Shown: in pieces, positions 8,840-17,563 of the stretch
Layout: every line of letters starts with the position of its first letter
Position numbering within the stretch: the stretch's first letter is position 1
From: an uncultured Bacteroidales bacterium
GTDB taxonomy: Bacteria > Bacteroidota > Bacteroidia > Bacteroidales > UBA932
Assembly (NCBI GenBank): GCA_900319485.1
Contig: ONOQ01000032.1
Coordinates: forward strand, 1 to 35,674
DNA length: 35,674 nt
Direction: 5' to 3'
The notes under the pieces: model-generated
What the model saw: only the letters and a program-made list of their open reading frames with translations
Database searches by the model: none
What the model was told of the DNA's origin: nothing
Translations under genes and position numbers: made by a program

Positions 8840-10166
8840 ATAGTCTTATCATTTTAGCTATCCATTCAGCTGGTTTTGGACCATCCGCCGGTTTGTCTTC
8901 ATATAGCAGGAAATGCACTTTCCCTTTGAAGGAAGCAGCGTACTGCGATAACAAGTCTTTGTCGGATTCAATATAAATCCTTGCACCTTTGGGATCTCTA
9001 CGATAAATCTTGGCATTACCCTTTATCCTACATCCCTTTCGCTCCAAGAATGTGATAACCACATCCATTGGAAGCAAATAAAGATAATCTTTTTGAAATT
9101 GTTTATTATTGCAAACTTCTTCCCAGATAGAAATATCAATACGGTCGATTGTACCGGCCGGACACGAAATCTTCGTTGCACTACGACTTGAACCGACCAC
9201 TTCTTTTATGAAATAGAAACGCTTAGGACGCAGTATCTTGAAAAGGATTGTTTCGCACGTGTACTCGTGAAAAGGATAACTAATGGGTGAGATCATTGAT
9301 TTATAATCTATCACATCATTCCCGGATTCATCAATGCATAGGCAAGACCGATGGAATAAGTCCACCCAGTCTACACAAAAGGTCTTCCTGTCTTCAAACA
9401 AGTGATAACCAAAACCGTAATGACAGATACCAAGAATCGACTTTTTCCTCTTTACGTGTGTTTTTGCCTCTATCAACAACTCGTATTCAGGATGTGTGCG
9501 GTCAAACATCTCCATAAAAAAGAGCATTCCAAACTCCGCGAGAGGCTCTTCTATCTCGGGGATATCAGGATGTGGGATATAATCCATTCCGCCTTCGTCT
9601 TCGTGCATATCGAAATAAGCATGCATCAGCTCGTGGACATATACGATTGCAGTTAGAGCAGTAGGATTTGGCTTTGTCTTGAGAGTTCCCCACATAAGAT
9701 AAATCGTCGGCCTCCCTTTTGGGGTACCATCTTTCTCCCGAACATATTTACCGAGGAGTTCAACGTTAAAAGTAAATACGGTTTTACCTGCCTTGATACA
9801 ACTGGCAATTATTTTTTTGAGAAGACTAATTTTCTCCAAGATTTCACCTAATTCCTCTTGATCTGCCCCGGCTTTCTTCATCTTTTCCAACTCATCCTCA
9901 AGGCGACTCAATTCTTTATTTAACTGGTCCAATGTCACTGTAACATCACGAGTTTCGCTTTCTTTCAGTACAACCTGCACCTTTTCATGAATATCTCCAG
10001 GGATAAATGGCGGATACCCTGTAAATGCATCTACTTCGCGGAGAAGCTTGTCCGTTTCGCCATCTAAGTCCGGCACGCTTGGACTTGCCTTTGTGTAAAT
10101 AAAGGAATCTTCTTTTCTTACAATATCACCTGCACTCCTGCGCTGTATGTCAGTCCAAATACTCAT
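8823..10166 (-). CDS. Putative HExxH zinc metallopeptidase with coiled coil
   Basis: The protein has 447 residues. Residues about 75-122 form a charged coiled coil ('LNKELSRLEDELEKMKKAG'). A catalytic zinc site is visible as 'VYVHELMHAYFD' (H178, E179, H182), followed about 25 residues later by 'EEPLAEFG', whose glutamates could give the third ligand as in gluzincins. The C-terminal 200 residues are an unknown domain ending 'AEWIAKMIRLYDYSR'. There is no signal peptide, so a cytosolic protease is likely. It lies between an LRR-like gene and a coupled 125-residue gene in the operon from 11484. The substrate is unknown. Family assignment rests on the HExxH motif and its context. Confidence 0.75.
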   Translation of the reverse strand: MSIWTDIQRRSAGDIVRKEDSFIYTKASPSVPDLDGETDKLLREVDAFTGYPPFIPGDIHEKVQVVLKESETRDVTVTLDQLNKELSRLEDELEKMKKAGADQEELGEILEKISLLKKIIASCIKAGKTVFTFNVELLGKYVREKDGTPKGRPTIYLMWGTLKTKPNPTALTAIVYVHELMHAYFDMHEDEGGMDYIPHPDIPEIEEPLAEFGMLFFMEMFDRTHPEYELLIEAKTHVKRKKSILGICHYGFGYHLFEDRKTFCVDWVDLFHRSCLCIDESGNDVIDYKSMISPISYPFHEYTCETILFKILRPKRFYFIKEVVGSSRSATKISCPAGTIDRIDISIWEEVCNNKQFQKDYLYLLPMDVVITFLERKGCRIKGNAKIYRRDPKGARIYIESDKDLLSQYAASFKGKVHFLLYEDKPADGPKPAEWIAKMIRLYDYSR

Positions 10167-10191
10167 AACATTATGCTTTATTTGTTAACTA

Positions 10192-10266
10192 TTATTTATC
10201 ATCGTCGAAATACCGGCAGATGCAGTCATCCATCAGGGTTTCCACACTCTCTCCGGGGAAAAGTAT
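10192..10266 (-). pseudogene. Orphan C-terminal fragment of a paralogue of the 11504-11986 gene
   Basis: On the minus strand one frame reads 'ILFPGESVETLMDDCICRYF' then 'DDDK' and stop (TAA at 10192-10194). This closely matches the tail of the protein at 11504-11986 ('DLYPGESVDTLVDKCIFRYF'). The fragment has no start codon and begins inside the stop codon of 10266-11429, in a different frame. It appears to be the remnant of a deleted paralogous gene, and it occupies most of the 99-base gap between the two flanking genes. Confidence 0.75.
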
Positions 10267-11429
10267 CACCAATTAAAATTCCCGGGATACTTGTACTTAT
10301 CTGTCCACTTTGCCACCTTGCCTTCAAGCTTCATTGGATCGGGATACTTTACGGGGTCTAAATGATACAACTTGAAACAGATTTTACGCAGAACCTGATA
10401 AGATATCTTCATACCTTGAGCCGTAAGCCAAGGTCTCTCTTTGAAGAAATCAACGGCATTCCAGAAATAATCCCAACACTGTTCAATAGTTGGCTGATCA
10501 TCTTCCTCAATAGCCTTCTCCAGTTTCTTGAGAACTGTCTTGTACTGTGCCTGAAACTCGTGCTGCTCCTTGATTACACGCTGCCTGAAGTCTTCCTTTT
10601 CCTCAGGGGTCAGCGGGGCGTCCGTGTAGATTTTCCCTCCAACCTTGGCGTGATTCTTTATCTCCGTATATGTTACCTGCCCTTCATTCCCTTGCCAGAT
10701 GAAGTTGCCGCCTACAATCTTTGGAGCACTGTCAATAGCATAAGAAGACAATTTATTATTGGAACAGTCAAAGTCACCGCCTACTTCCTTTGGCCCGAAT
10801 TGCAAGGACTTCAAGTCACAGTCGCGGCAGATGAACGAACCGGAGACCTTCCCGAACTCGTGCCTGAACGTTCCCCTTGGGGCGTCCTTCTTCGTAAGGG
10901 TGATATCGTCATTGACATTTACGGCAAGTCCGATCGTGCCAACCGTAATTGAGTAATCCTCCACGCCATGCTGCTTCATGAACTTGGCGATGGCTTCGGA
11001 TTCGGTGTCAATCATCTGTTCGATATCCTTCTTACTGAACAGGCTCTTCTGCATCTTGTTCAGAATATCGTCACTGACCTCGTCATACCTTTCACCAACA
11101 TCGTACCTGCCTGTCAGTTTCAAGGAGTCGGCATACTCGACGAAGAGTTCCATCAGGTAAGGGCCGTACTGTTCGAGATTCTTGGCATAGACGGCGTTAT
11201 ATTTTTTCGAACCGGGCGTGTAACTAGCAAGATGTCGATATGCATCGCCGGCTTTGCCAGGAGCGACATACTTGTCAATCTCGGCATTGAGAAGGGTTTG
11301 GATATGCTTGATCACATCATATTCCTTCCCGGGTGCCCATTTCTTGTCGAAGTAGGCCTTTATCTTTGCCATTGCAGCCTGAACACTTTCTTTTACAGCA
11401 TCGGACGTGTATTCCTTGTTCCTTCCCAT
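10266..11429 (-). CDS. Protein with phage-type leucine-rich-like repeats
   Basis: The product has 387 residues. The N-terminal half is helical and charged ('VQAAMAKIKAYFDKKWAPGK', 'DDILNKMQKSLFSKKDIEQM'). Residues about 190-265 hold short repeats 'LKSLQFGPKEVGGDFDCSNN' and 'APKIVGGNFIWQGN', the pattern of LRR-like repeats often seen in tailed-phage proteins. A helical C-terminal region follows ('QFKTVLKKLEKAIEE'-like). There is no signal peptide. It is the first gene of the longest operon (11429 down to 4015), with its ATG 25 bases after the -10-like box at 11455-11461. Function is unknown; a recognition role is inference. Confidence 0.8.
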   Translation of the reverse strand: MGRNKEYTSDAVKESVQAAMAKIKAYFDKKWAPGKEYDVIKHIQTLLNAEIDKYVAPGKAGDAYRHLASYTPGSKKYNAVYAKNLEQYGPYLMELFVEYADSLKLTGRYDVGERYDEVSDDILNKMQKSLFSKKDIEQMIDTESEAIAKFMKQHGVEDYSITVGTIGLAVNVNDDITLTKKDAPRGTFRHEFGKVSGSFICRDCDLKSLQFGPKEVGGDFDCSNNKLSSYAIDSAPKIVGGNFIWQGNEGQVTYTEIKNHAKVGGKIYTDAPLTPEEKEDFRQRVIKEQHEFQAQYKTVLKKLEKAIEEDDQPTIEQCWDYFWNAVDFFKERPWLTAQGMKISYQVLRKICFKLYHLDPVKYPDPMKLEGKVAKWTDKYKYPGNFNW

Positions 11430-11454
11430 ATCGGTTTTCGTTTTGTTTTTACCG

Positions 11455-11484
11455 ATAATACCGACCTTTCAGCTTATCGTTACC
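11455..11484 (-). promoter_or_regulatory. Putative alternative-sigma promoter P2 (GGTAACGAT-N14-GTATTAT)
   Basis: GGTAACGAT (11476-11484) and GTATTAT (11455-11461) on the minus strand are separated by exactly 14 bases; the ATG at 11429 follows 25 bases later. The site begins 19 bases after the preceding stop codon. It would drive a seven-gene-scale operon reaching 4015. Confidence 0.78.
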
Positions 11485-11503
11485 CGTCAGCCAAGAAAAA
11501 ATC

Positions 11504-11986
11504 TCAGTCTTTATCGCCAAAATACCGGAAGATGCATTTGTCCACCAGGGTATCAACGCTCTCCCCGGGATAAAGGTCCTCGTCAAGTTCACTGAATACT
11601 TCTACGACATGGCCGGAGAGGAAGTGCAGTTTGATCAGCCCGTCGCCGTCGTTTTCAGTGGTATAGTATTCCACAGAGTTGCCGTCGAAAAAGAACTCCT
11701 TATTCTTCGGGGTATCACAACCGATGAGGTCGACCGGATAATGCTTTGCCAAGATACCCGGATTCTTTTTTAAAGCGCCCTCACAATCTAAAAGGCTGTC
11801 GATGATTTCGCAGCCTTCATCCACATAGGCGTACACGGTGACATAGCTGCCGGATTTGAAAAGGAGATCCACAAGAGTCCCCTCTTCCTCGTCTTCATAG
11901 ATTGCGTAGGATTCTACCCTAAACCCGTCGAACGTAATCAGTTCGCCTTGCGGGGTTTCCCCGTAAATGTAATTGATGTTTTCCAT
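11504..11986 (-). CDS. Hypothetical acidic protein with internal duplication
   Basis: The protein has 160 residues and appears to hold two copies of one beta-rich unit. The first contains 'ITFDGFRVESYAIYED' and 'LLFKSGSYVTVYAYVDE'; the second has 'FFFDGNSVEYYTTEND' and 'LHFLSGHVVEVFSELDE'. No known family is recognised. It is the last gene of the operon that starts with the DUF2779-like nuclease, 15 bases after the LRR_5 gene. A fragment of a second copy persists at 10192-10266, so the family was once duplicated here. The high Asp/Glu content resembles nucleic-acid mimics or inhibitors, but this is speculative. Confidence 0.75.
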   Translation of the reverse strand: MENINYIYGETPQGELITFDGFRVESYAIYEDEEEGTLVDLLFKSGSYVTVYAYVDEGCEIIDSLLDCEGALKKNPGILAKHYPVDLIGCDTPKNKEFFFDGNSVEYYTTENDGDGLIKLHFLSGHVVEVFSELDEDLYPGESVDTLVDKCIFRYFGDKD

Positions 11987-12001
11987 TAGAAACTGAGTGC
12001 A

Positions 12002-13666
12002 TTATGCAATTGTCACTATCGCTCCAAAAGTGCCAAAGAAACTGTCTTTCCGGTACTCTTCTTCCGTCCCCGCCGACACGTGCAGAGTGATATTTTGTTT
12101 AAACATCCTATCAAAACCTCTGAACCAAGGGGCACGTAGAGTTTGCCACTCGAAGCCGCGATAATTCATGGGGCCACCAGACGGGAGATAGATGTCCCTT
12201 AAATACCCTTTACATTCCTGGAGAGCGCTATAATCCTTGATACTATCGGGTATTTCTATAGATTTAAGGTCTCGACAGGCGGCGAAAGCATTCTCTCCAA
12301 TGGTGGTCACACTGGGAGGAATCTTGATAGAAGTAATAGCACAGCCAAAAAATGCGTTTTTGCCAATGGTGGCCACACCGGAAGGAATCTCTATTGCCGT
12401 TAGGCCGCAAGCATAAAAAGCATTATCATCTATGTGCTCCACACTATTGGGAATCTTTGATGACCTGCACCCGCAAATCAGCGTCTTGCCATCCTTAGAA
12501 AGGAGGCAGTTGCCGTTTGAACAGAAATTCGGATTGCCTTCTTCCACTACGATGGATTCCAGGTTCCTACAAAAGCCGAATGCACATTCGCCTATACGGG
12601 TTACTGATTTCGGTATCCTGATTGATTTCAGATTCTTACATTCATAAAAAGCACGTTCTCCTATGCATTCTAGTGTGTTCGGCAATTCCACCTCAGAAAA
12701 CGAGTGATTCCTGAATTGCTTGTCTTTTATCTCAGGACACTCATATATAATGCACTTGTCATCACATAATTCATACCCGCAGGAACGCTTACCAACAATT
12801 TGTTTCAGCTCTTCATGAGAAACGATGAACTGTGACATAAACGCTTTAACTTCCTTCCGTGCCTCCCGATAAGTCGTGGGGTCCACTCTGCTAGTTGGCG
12901 TTCCATCAGGAAACTTAGCATTATAAACTATTTGGCCATTAGAATCAATTAAGTCATCCAGGGCCCGCAAATAAAAAAGGACCCCATCCTTTGAACGGCA
13001 GATTAAAAACTCATAGTCGTCATCGGCCTCTCCCTCGCTAAGATTAAGTAAACTTTCAAAAACTTCTTTTTCAAGCTTACTCCGTTTGCCATAAACAGTC
13101 AATTCAAAACAGATGTTTCTGTAAAAAAACATTGACTCACCGGTGTCATGCTGATATTGATTATCAAAGAAACACGGAATCAAAAGTTCTCCGTAATCTG
13201 AGACAAAGCCGTACTTCCCGTTCATTACACTTTTGATGATCCAGCCCCGAGTGAAATATGTCGAATTTGGCGTGACGTAATCAAGCACCCTTTCTTGAAT
13301 GATTATCTCCCCGTACTTTGACACAACTGCTGTGGAGGTAAAATACCCGGGATATTCATCCCTGTCGTGCCTAAATACTATCAGCAGGACCCATTTGTTC
13401 TGCTGCGCAATATAAGGATATCCTCCGCTGCTCTTAGTCTTTACATTATACATTTGGGCAATGGCGGCGGATCTGCAGTATTTCTGAACTTCCTCGTCCT
13501 CAATCTCATCAACGTTTCTCAAAAAGGTAACTATATCAGCTTTGACTGCGTTAACCCTTGCAACAACATCATTGATGACGGTTTCTTTATCCTCCCGTAA
13601 TCTAATCAGGGAGGAAAAATCCTTTTCAAATTTATTAATGTTCAAATGGTTAGAATGTATTCTCAT
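12002..13666 (-). CDS. WG-repeat-like and LRR_5 (BspA-like) protein
   Basis: The product has 554 residues. The N-terminal 280 residues contain a coiled start and a WG/KWG-like segment ('NGKYGFVSDYGELLIPCFFD'). From about residue 315 there are LRR_5 units ('IPKSVTRIGECAFGFCRNL', 'IPSGVATIGKNAFFGCAIT') with the BspA-type insert 'NPNFCSNGNCLLSKDGKTLI'. The tail 'NITLHVSAGTEEEYRKDSFF' is the usual end of such proteins. No export signal is seen. It lies 33 bases downstream of the PDDEXK_4-like nuclease gene and 15 bases upstream of an acidic protein gene, so an LRR protein is co-expressed with two nucleases. Function is unknown. Confidence 0.85.
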   Translation of the reverse strand: MRIHSNHLNINKFEKDFSSLIRLREDKETVINDVVARVNAVKADIVTFLRNVDEIEDEEVQKYCRSAAIAQMYNVKTKSSGGYPYIAQQNKWVLLIVFRHDRDEYPGYFTSTAVVSKYGEIIIQERVLDYVTPNSTYFTRGWIIKSVMNGKYGFVSDYGELLIPCFFDNQYQHDTGESMFFYRNICFELTVYGKRSKLEKEVFESLLNLSEGEADDDYEFLICRSKDGVLFYLRALDDLIDSNGQIVYNAKFPDGTPTSRVDPTTYREARKEVKAFMSQFIVSHEELKQIVGKRSCGYELCDDKCIIYECPEIKDKQFRNHSFSEVELPNTLECIGERAFYECKNLKSIRIPKSVTRIGECAFGFCRNLESIVVEEGNPNFCSNGNCLLSKDGKTLICGCRSSKIPNSVEHIDDNAFYACGLTAIEIPSGVATIGKNAFFGCAITSIKIPPSVTTIGENAFAACRDLKSIEIPDSIKDYSALQECKGYLRDIYLPSGGPMNYRGFEWQTLRAPWFRGFDRMFKQNITLHVSAGTEEEYRKDSFFGTFGAIVTIA

Positions 13667-13699
13667 GATAATTAAACAGAGTTAACGTTGAGCATATAT

Positions 13700-15010
13700 T
13701 TAGATAACATCTATCTGAAAAAGAGGTTCCGTTCCATTCACATACACCCGAAAAGCCCATACATTAGATTTAGGATCTTTGTCTCTTAACTGTGTGCTGA
13801 TGTAGTAATCCTGGCCAAGATAGTTGAATGAATAAGGCTTTTCACCCCTGGCCCTATTATATGTAACACCCTCGGGGTCGGTGGAAATAAAACTAGGCCC
13901 GATATGGGTGATTGCCGAGCCATCATCCTTCCGGAGTATTTTATTGAAAGGAGTGCCTTCATCAAGTTTGAACTTGATATACTTTTCTATTATCTGGTAA
14001 GGAGAATACTTTCCTTCACCGTTAACCGTGTAATAATGATTCCCCCTGGCTTTCTTAAGGCCTTCCTTAACTACAGAGAAATCTTTTGCTGCCTCAGCAT
14101 CACCATCATTCGTGGCCTGCTGAATCATAGCCTCTATCGTTGTTTCAAACAACTGCTTATTGCGGTTATAGAATCCAACCAGTAATTCTCTTTCTTCTGA
14201 AGTCATGGCAATTATTTCTTTATTGTTCTTGTTAAACGGGTTCCCTAGATTATGAAGATATGCTTCTATCAAGCTCTTCGCGTTCTCGTCTATATCGTGA
14301 CGCTTCAAAAAATTCTCAAACACATAATCGACCATATCCTGGTAGCTTACCAGAACATAGTCCGGACTGTCACAACGCTTGCAGTCAGGCGTTAGGAATA
14401 CAAAAAGCTGGTAATCAACGTCATCCTTCAATCTGTTCTCATGCTGTTTGCTGCAAGCGTAAAAATACCTTTTTGTCTGCGATAGGGTTTGATAATCCGA
14501 CGGGCATGCCGAGAGGTCCTTCGACTTGGATTTTGCTGCTCCTTCTGCACTATCAACTTTATTCTCTATGATGATTTCCAATGTCTTTTCCTGTTCGTTT
14601 CCCATGTTATCAAAAACAGAAACCACGCAACGGATGAAGACATCAAGCCTGTCGCGGTCGGGAATCTTGGAAAGTTTGTTTATGACGACCTCAGGAGCGA
14701 CAGATACTGTTTTGATGGAATAGGAACCGGTCAAAATGGCGTTTGCAAATGCCTTCATGTCGGATGTCTTGTTCCACCCATCAGACAGGATAGCTTTATC
14801 AGCCTTGTAAATCAAAAGATTCAGCAAATACCTTATGTGAGAATTCTGTGTGATCTTCTGATTGAAAAACCATACAAGGAACGCGCTATGGGATGGTTCA
14901 TAACGCTGAATATCCAGAATTTTCCAGATATTATCCCTCTCGAAGAAAGATTTTACGGCATCATTATCAGGATTAAGATTATATGCCGTAAGCATGTCTT
15001 TAATATCCAT
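13700..15010 (-). CDS. PD-(D/E)XK nuclease superfamily protein (PDDEXK_4-like)
   Basis: The protein has 436 residues. The N-terminal part ('NIWKILDIQRYEPSHSAFLV', then 'WFFNQK') fits the conserved 'N-x-F-x-I-L-G-I ... H-S-x-F-L-A-W-L' opening of PDDEXK_4 proteins. The likely active site is D123 ('RDRLDVFI') and E149-N-K151 ('EIIIENKVDSAEG'), followed by 'DYQTLSQTKRYFYAC'. It probably cuts DNA, but its target is unknown. The frame extends to 15088, yet that part overlaps the upstream gene; ATG at 15010 ('MDIKDMLTAYNLNPD') lies 17 bases after the upstream stop and is preferred. Proteins of this family are frequent in defence islands of Bacteria. Confidence 0.82.
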   Translation of the reverse strand: MDIKDMLTAYNLNPDNDAVKSFFERDNIWKILDIQRYEPSHSAFLVWFFNQKITQNSHIRYLLNLLIYKADKAILSDGWNKTSDMKAFANAILTGSYSIKTVSVAPEVVINKLSKIPDRDRLDVFIRCVVSVFDNMGNEQEKTLEIIIENKVDSAEGAAKSKSKDLSACPSDYQTLSQTKRYFYACSKQHENRLKDDVDYQLFVFLTPDCKRCDSPDYVLVSYQDMVDYVFENFLKRHDIDENAKSLIEAYLHNLGNPFNKNNKEIIAMTSEERELLVGFYNRNKQLFETTIEAMIQQATNDGDAEAAKDFSVVKEGLKKARGNHYYTVNGEGKYSPYQIIEKYIKFKLDEGTPFNKILRKDDGSAITHIGPSFISTDPEGVTYNRARGEKPYSFNYLGQDYYISTQLRDKDPKSNVWAFRVYVNGTEPLFQIDVI

Positions 15011-15027
15011 CTGTATGTGTTGTTTAA

Positions 15028-16947
15028 TTATATCTTTGCCCTTACCGCCCTCAAGATTTCGACCATCGCCCAAGTGTCCTGCTGGCAATAGGTGTGGAGT
15101 GCATCCTGGCGTTCGCTCTTAGTCTTCATTATACCAAACGTAGGCTCAGGAGAATCGTAGTTGAGGTAGGTGATGTAAGCCTGAACGCCATTGCCAACGT
15201 CCATTCCCTTGTATGTGAGCGCCGGCACAAGAACCGGGAGAGTTTTCTTGATGGAGTAACTGCCGGAAAGATCCGGGTGATAGTAGTTGATTCGCTTGGC
15301 CGTATTGACAAACGCGTCTTTATAGAATTCCTCTTTGGTCTTCAGCAGATCAATCAGGTCGGCGGACTTGTCGCGGATAGCAAGGAGTTTCTTTGCGTAT
15401 TTAGGATAAAGGACAGCTAACTCTTCGAGACGTCCCCTCTCAAAGGATGTATTCTGGGCAAGCATGGTGCCATGGAGCGTTCCGTCCTCATTAAACTCGA
15501 AATGGTCGATGATAGCCTTGGCAAGTTCCTTGCGCTCATCGTCATCAGAATTTTCATTGAGGAAGATATAGTTGTCCTTATACTTATCACAGACTCCGGG
15601 GTCTCTCTCAATATGGAGGGAGAACTCAAACACTGACTGCCGGTAAGGTGTCTCTCCACGGAAACGCGGCAGAGGGCAGGGGAAAGATTCAAAGTCGAAG
15701 TGATAGATGGGGTACTCAAGCTGATCAAACCAATACCGCATCTTCTCCTTGTCTACCCACTCTTCCCCGTTGTCATAACAATCCCGCTGGATTATATGAT
15801 TCTCATTCGTCAGCCATGGTACTCGAACATCATCGAATTTCCAGTACTTTTCATTAATAAGTTGATATTTATCTTTGATATCGCCCTCTTTAAACCCACG
15901 GAAGTTGATGTAGTTGTTAGCCCGGTTGGAGTTAGGGACACTGCGGAGTTTCTGGAAGCAGTGTTTCCAGAACACACATTCCGTGTTCTTACCCCAGGCG
16001 CAGAAGCACCCAACGGGGACCTTCTTACTCACATCGTGTGGAGTAGAAATATAGCTTTCAAGCGTGGCAATCTCGCGAAGGACTATCGACTGATATGCCT
16101 CAGTGACCTCATTCAGATCCAGGAAAGTGATAATCTCCTGGCCATCGTTCTCATTATATAGGCAATTGCCATCTGCATCGCGTGCATCATCATAGACGTA
16201 CTCACTGTTGAGGACAGCAAGATAGAAGTTTACCGGCCGGTTGTCACCGGAGTTACGCAACGCATGTTCAATTACAAATCTCTGGAAGGCAAGGTCATGA
16301 GGGTACTTCCCAACATCGGAAAAGCGGTCAAAAAGCGATTTCTTCTTTTCCTCGAAACTCTTTGCAGCACCATCACAGACCATACTGTCGGCAACGTTGA
16401 AGTGCCAGAAATTGCCATCTTTGACCAATAAGTCAAACTTGCTGCCGCCTCGCGTTCCATCCGAGAAGAAGAGCCCCGTATCTTTCCCGTTTTTGTCAAG
16501 CCGATGGCGATACTTGCTATTGGTCGTTGCCTTCACCTCGATGATGTTAATCTCATCATCGTTTTCGTTGTAGATATCCACGTAGCAACGGTAAGTATGT
16601 CCGTGGAGTCCGTACTCAAAGAGTTTCTGATTATGTACATCCCTGGAATCTGCGACAAAAGTGCCCTTGAAATACTTCCTGGCGACCTTTAATGCCTCGT
16701 CTTCAACCTTATTGTAATAGGGAAGAAGGGCCTCAAGTTCTGCGCTGGGAGAAGCGTCAAATACTTCTTCCTCTTCACCTGCAGAGCCTGAAGATTCGGC
16801 GCCGTCCCGCATTTCTTCAAGCATCTCAGCGCGACGTTCGCGTTCTGCGTCAATGTCGTCTTTCCCAGTAGGATTATGTTTCAAATCCATGGGAAAATAC
16901 ATAGGACAACGTGTCCAGTTGATGAATCTTGATTTTGAAACGAACAT
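15028..16947 (-). CDS. DUF2779-like dual nuclease: Fe-S PD-(D/E)XK plus RNase H-fold exonuclease domain
   Basis: The product has 639 residues. The N-terminus 'MFVSKSRFINWTRCPMYF' and the cluster C314, C316, C324, C330 ('GCFCAWGKNTECVFWKHC') with C14 resemble Cas4/AddB-type Fe-S nucleases. D124 ('CYVDIYNEN') and E137-V-K139 ('IIEVKATTN') fit the PD-(D/E)XK site. A C-terminal DUF2779-like domain has a DEDD pattern: D418/E420 ('YHFDFESFPCP'), 'LAQNTSFERGRLEEL', D530/D533 and D624 ('YCQQDTWAM'). It is the first gene of its operon, followed 17 bases later by a second nuclease. It likely processes DNA or RNA in the cytoplasm; biological role unknown. Confidence 0.85.
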   Translation of the reverse strand: MFVSKSRFINWTRCPMYFPMDLKHNPTGKDDIDAERERRAEMLEEMRDGAESSGSAGEEEEVFDASPSAELEALLPYYNKVEDEALKVARKYFKGTFVADSRDVHNQKLFEYGLHGHTYRCYVDIYNENDDEINIIEVKATTNSKYRHRLDKNGKDTGLFFSDGTRGGSKFDLLVKDGNFWHFNVADSMVCDGAAKSFEEKKKSLFDRFSDVGKYPHDLAFQRFVIEHALRNSGDNRPVNFYLAVLNSEYVYDDARDADGNCLYNENDGQEIITFLDLNEVTEAYQSIVLREIATLESYISTPHDVSKKVPVGCFCAWGKNTECVFWKHCFQKLRSVPNSNRANNYINFRGFKEGDIKDKYQLINEKYWKFDDVRVPWLTNENHIIQRDCYDNGEEWVDKEKMRYWFDQLEYPIYHFDFESFPCPLPRFRGETPYRQSVFEFSLHIERDPGVCDKYKDNYIFLNENSDDDERKELAKAIIDHFEFNEDGTLHGTMLAQNTSFERGRLEELAVLYPKYAKKLLAIRDKSADLIDLLKTKEEFYKDAFVNTAKRINYYHPDLSGSYSIKKTLPVLVPALTYKGMDVGNGVQAYITYLNYDSPEPTFGIMKTKSERQDALHTYCQQDTWAMVEILRAVRAKI

Positions 16948-16996
16948 GTGGCCTTAATTTAAGCGATAAATTTAACAATTTTTCCTTTCCCCTCCA

Positions 16997-17026
16997 ATAT
17001 TATGCATTTATTTTAATATCGTTACC
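16997..17026 (-). promoter_or_regulatory. Putative alternative-sigma promoter P3 (GGTAACGAT-N14-ATAATAT)
   Basis: GGTAACGAT (17018-17026) is followed by 14 bases and ATAATAT (16997-17003), which matches GTATTAT at 5 of 7 positions. The ATG at 16947 lies 49 bases further on, a longer leader than at the other four sites. The 130-base gap it sits in holds no other recognisable signal. Confidence 0.68.
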
Positions 17027-17077
17027 TGCTCAGATTGGGGACTTTAGGTGATTTTTGAAGGATAATAAACCGTTTTC

Positions 17078-17545
17078 TTACTCATCATCGAGTCCGGGAT
17101 ATTCAAAATGAAGAGTCATAATTGCATCCTCTGTTTCCACGGAAAACTTATAACCGACATAAAGAAGGAAAGCAGGAATACAAGACTTCAGGTCTTTATA
17201 TGTTGCCTTGTCAAAGGTGAGCTTCCTATAAGATGGATTGGTCATTGCAGCAACAATGTTGACACTCCTGTCATAATCATTGAAATAGAGACTGTACATC
17301 CTCTCCCTGTCTTTCTTCCACATAATCCACTTGTATGGGAACATCTTCCTGATGAACTTCGGGAGTTTGAACCAGAAAGTGATGGGCTTGCGGATGGCAA
17401 AGTGACCATAGCCGCCATAACCGCGGGCATTCACGATGACGCCCTTATACTGCTTACGGAATTCAGTATCGAGTGCTTCCTCGAAATAAACAGAGTGAGA
17501 ACTGGTGAAGCAGTCAAACATAATCCTATTTTCAGTATTTCTCAT
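17078..17545 (-). CDS. Hypothetical protein, 155 residues
   Basis: No domain is recognised. The protein is rich in aromatic and basic residues ('GYGGYGHFAIRKPITFWFKL', 'PYKWIMWKKDRERMYSLYF') and ends acidic ('FEYPGLDDE'). A moderately hydrophobic stretch (about 125-138, 'IPAFLLYVGYKFSV') is probably a buried beta hairpin rather than a membrane helix. It is third in a three-gene operon with two small paralogous proteins, starting 18 bases after the stop of 17564-17800. An alternative start lies at codon 9. Confidence 0.7.
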   Translation of the reverse strand: MRNTENRIMFDCFTSSHSVYFEEALDTEFRKQYKGVIVNARGYGGYGHFAIRKPITFWFKLPKFIRKMFPYKWIMWKKDRERMYSLYFNDYDRSVNIVAAMTNPSYRKLTFDKATYKDLKSCIPAFLLYVGYKFSVETEDAIMTLHFEYPGLDDE

Positions 17546-17563
17546 TGCAATATTTACTATCTG

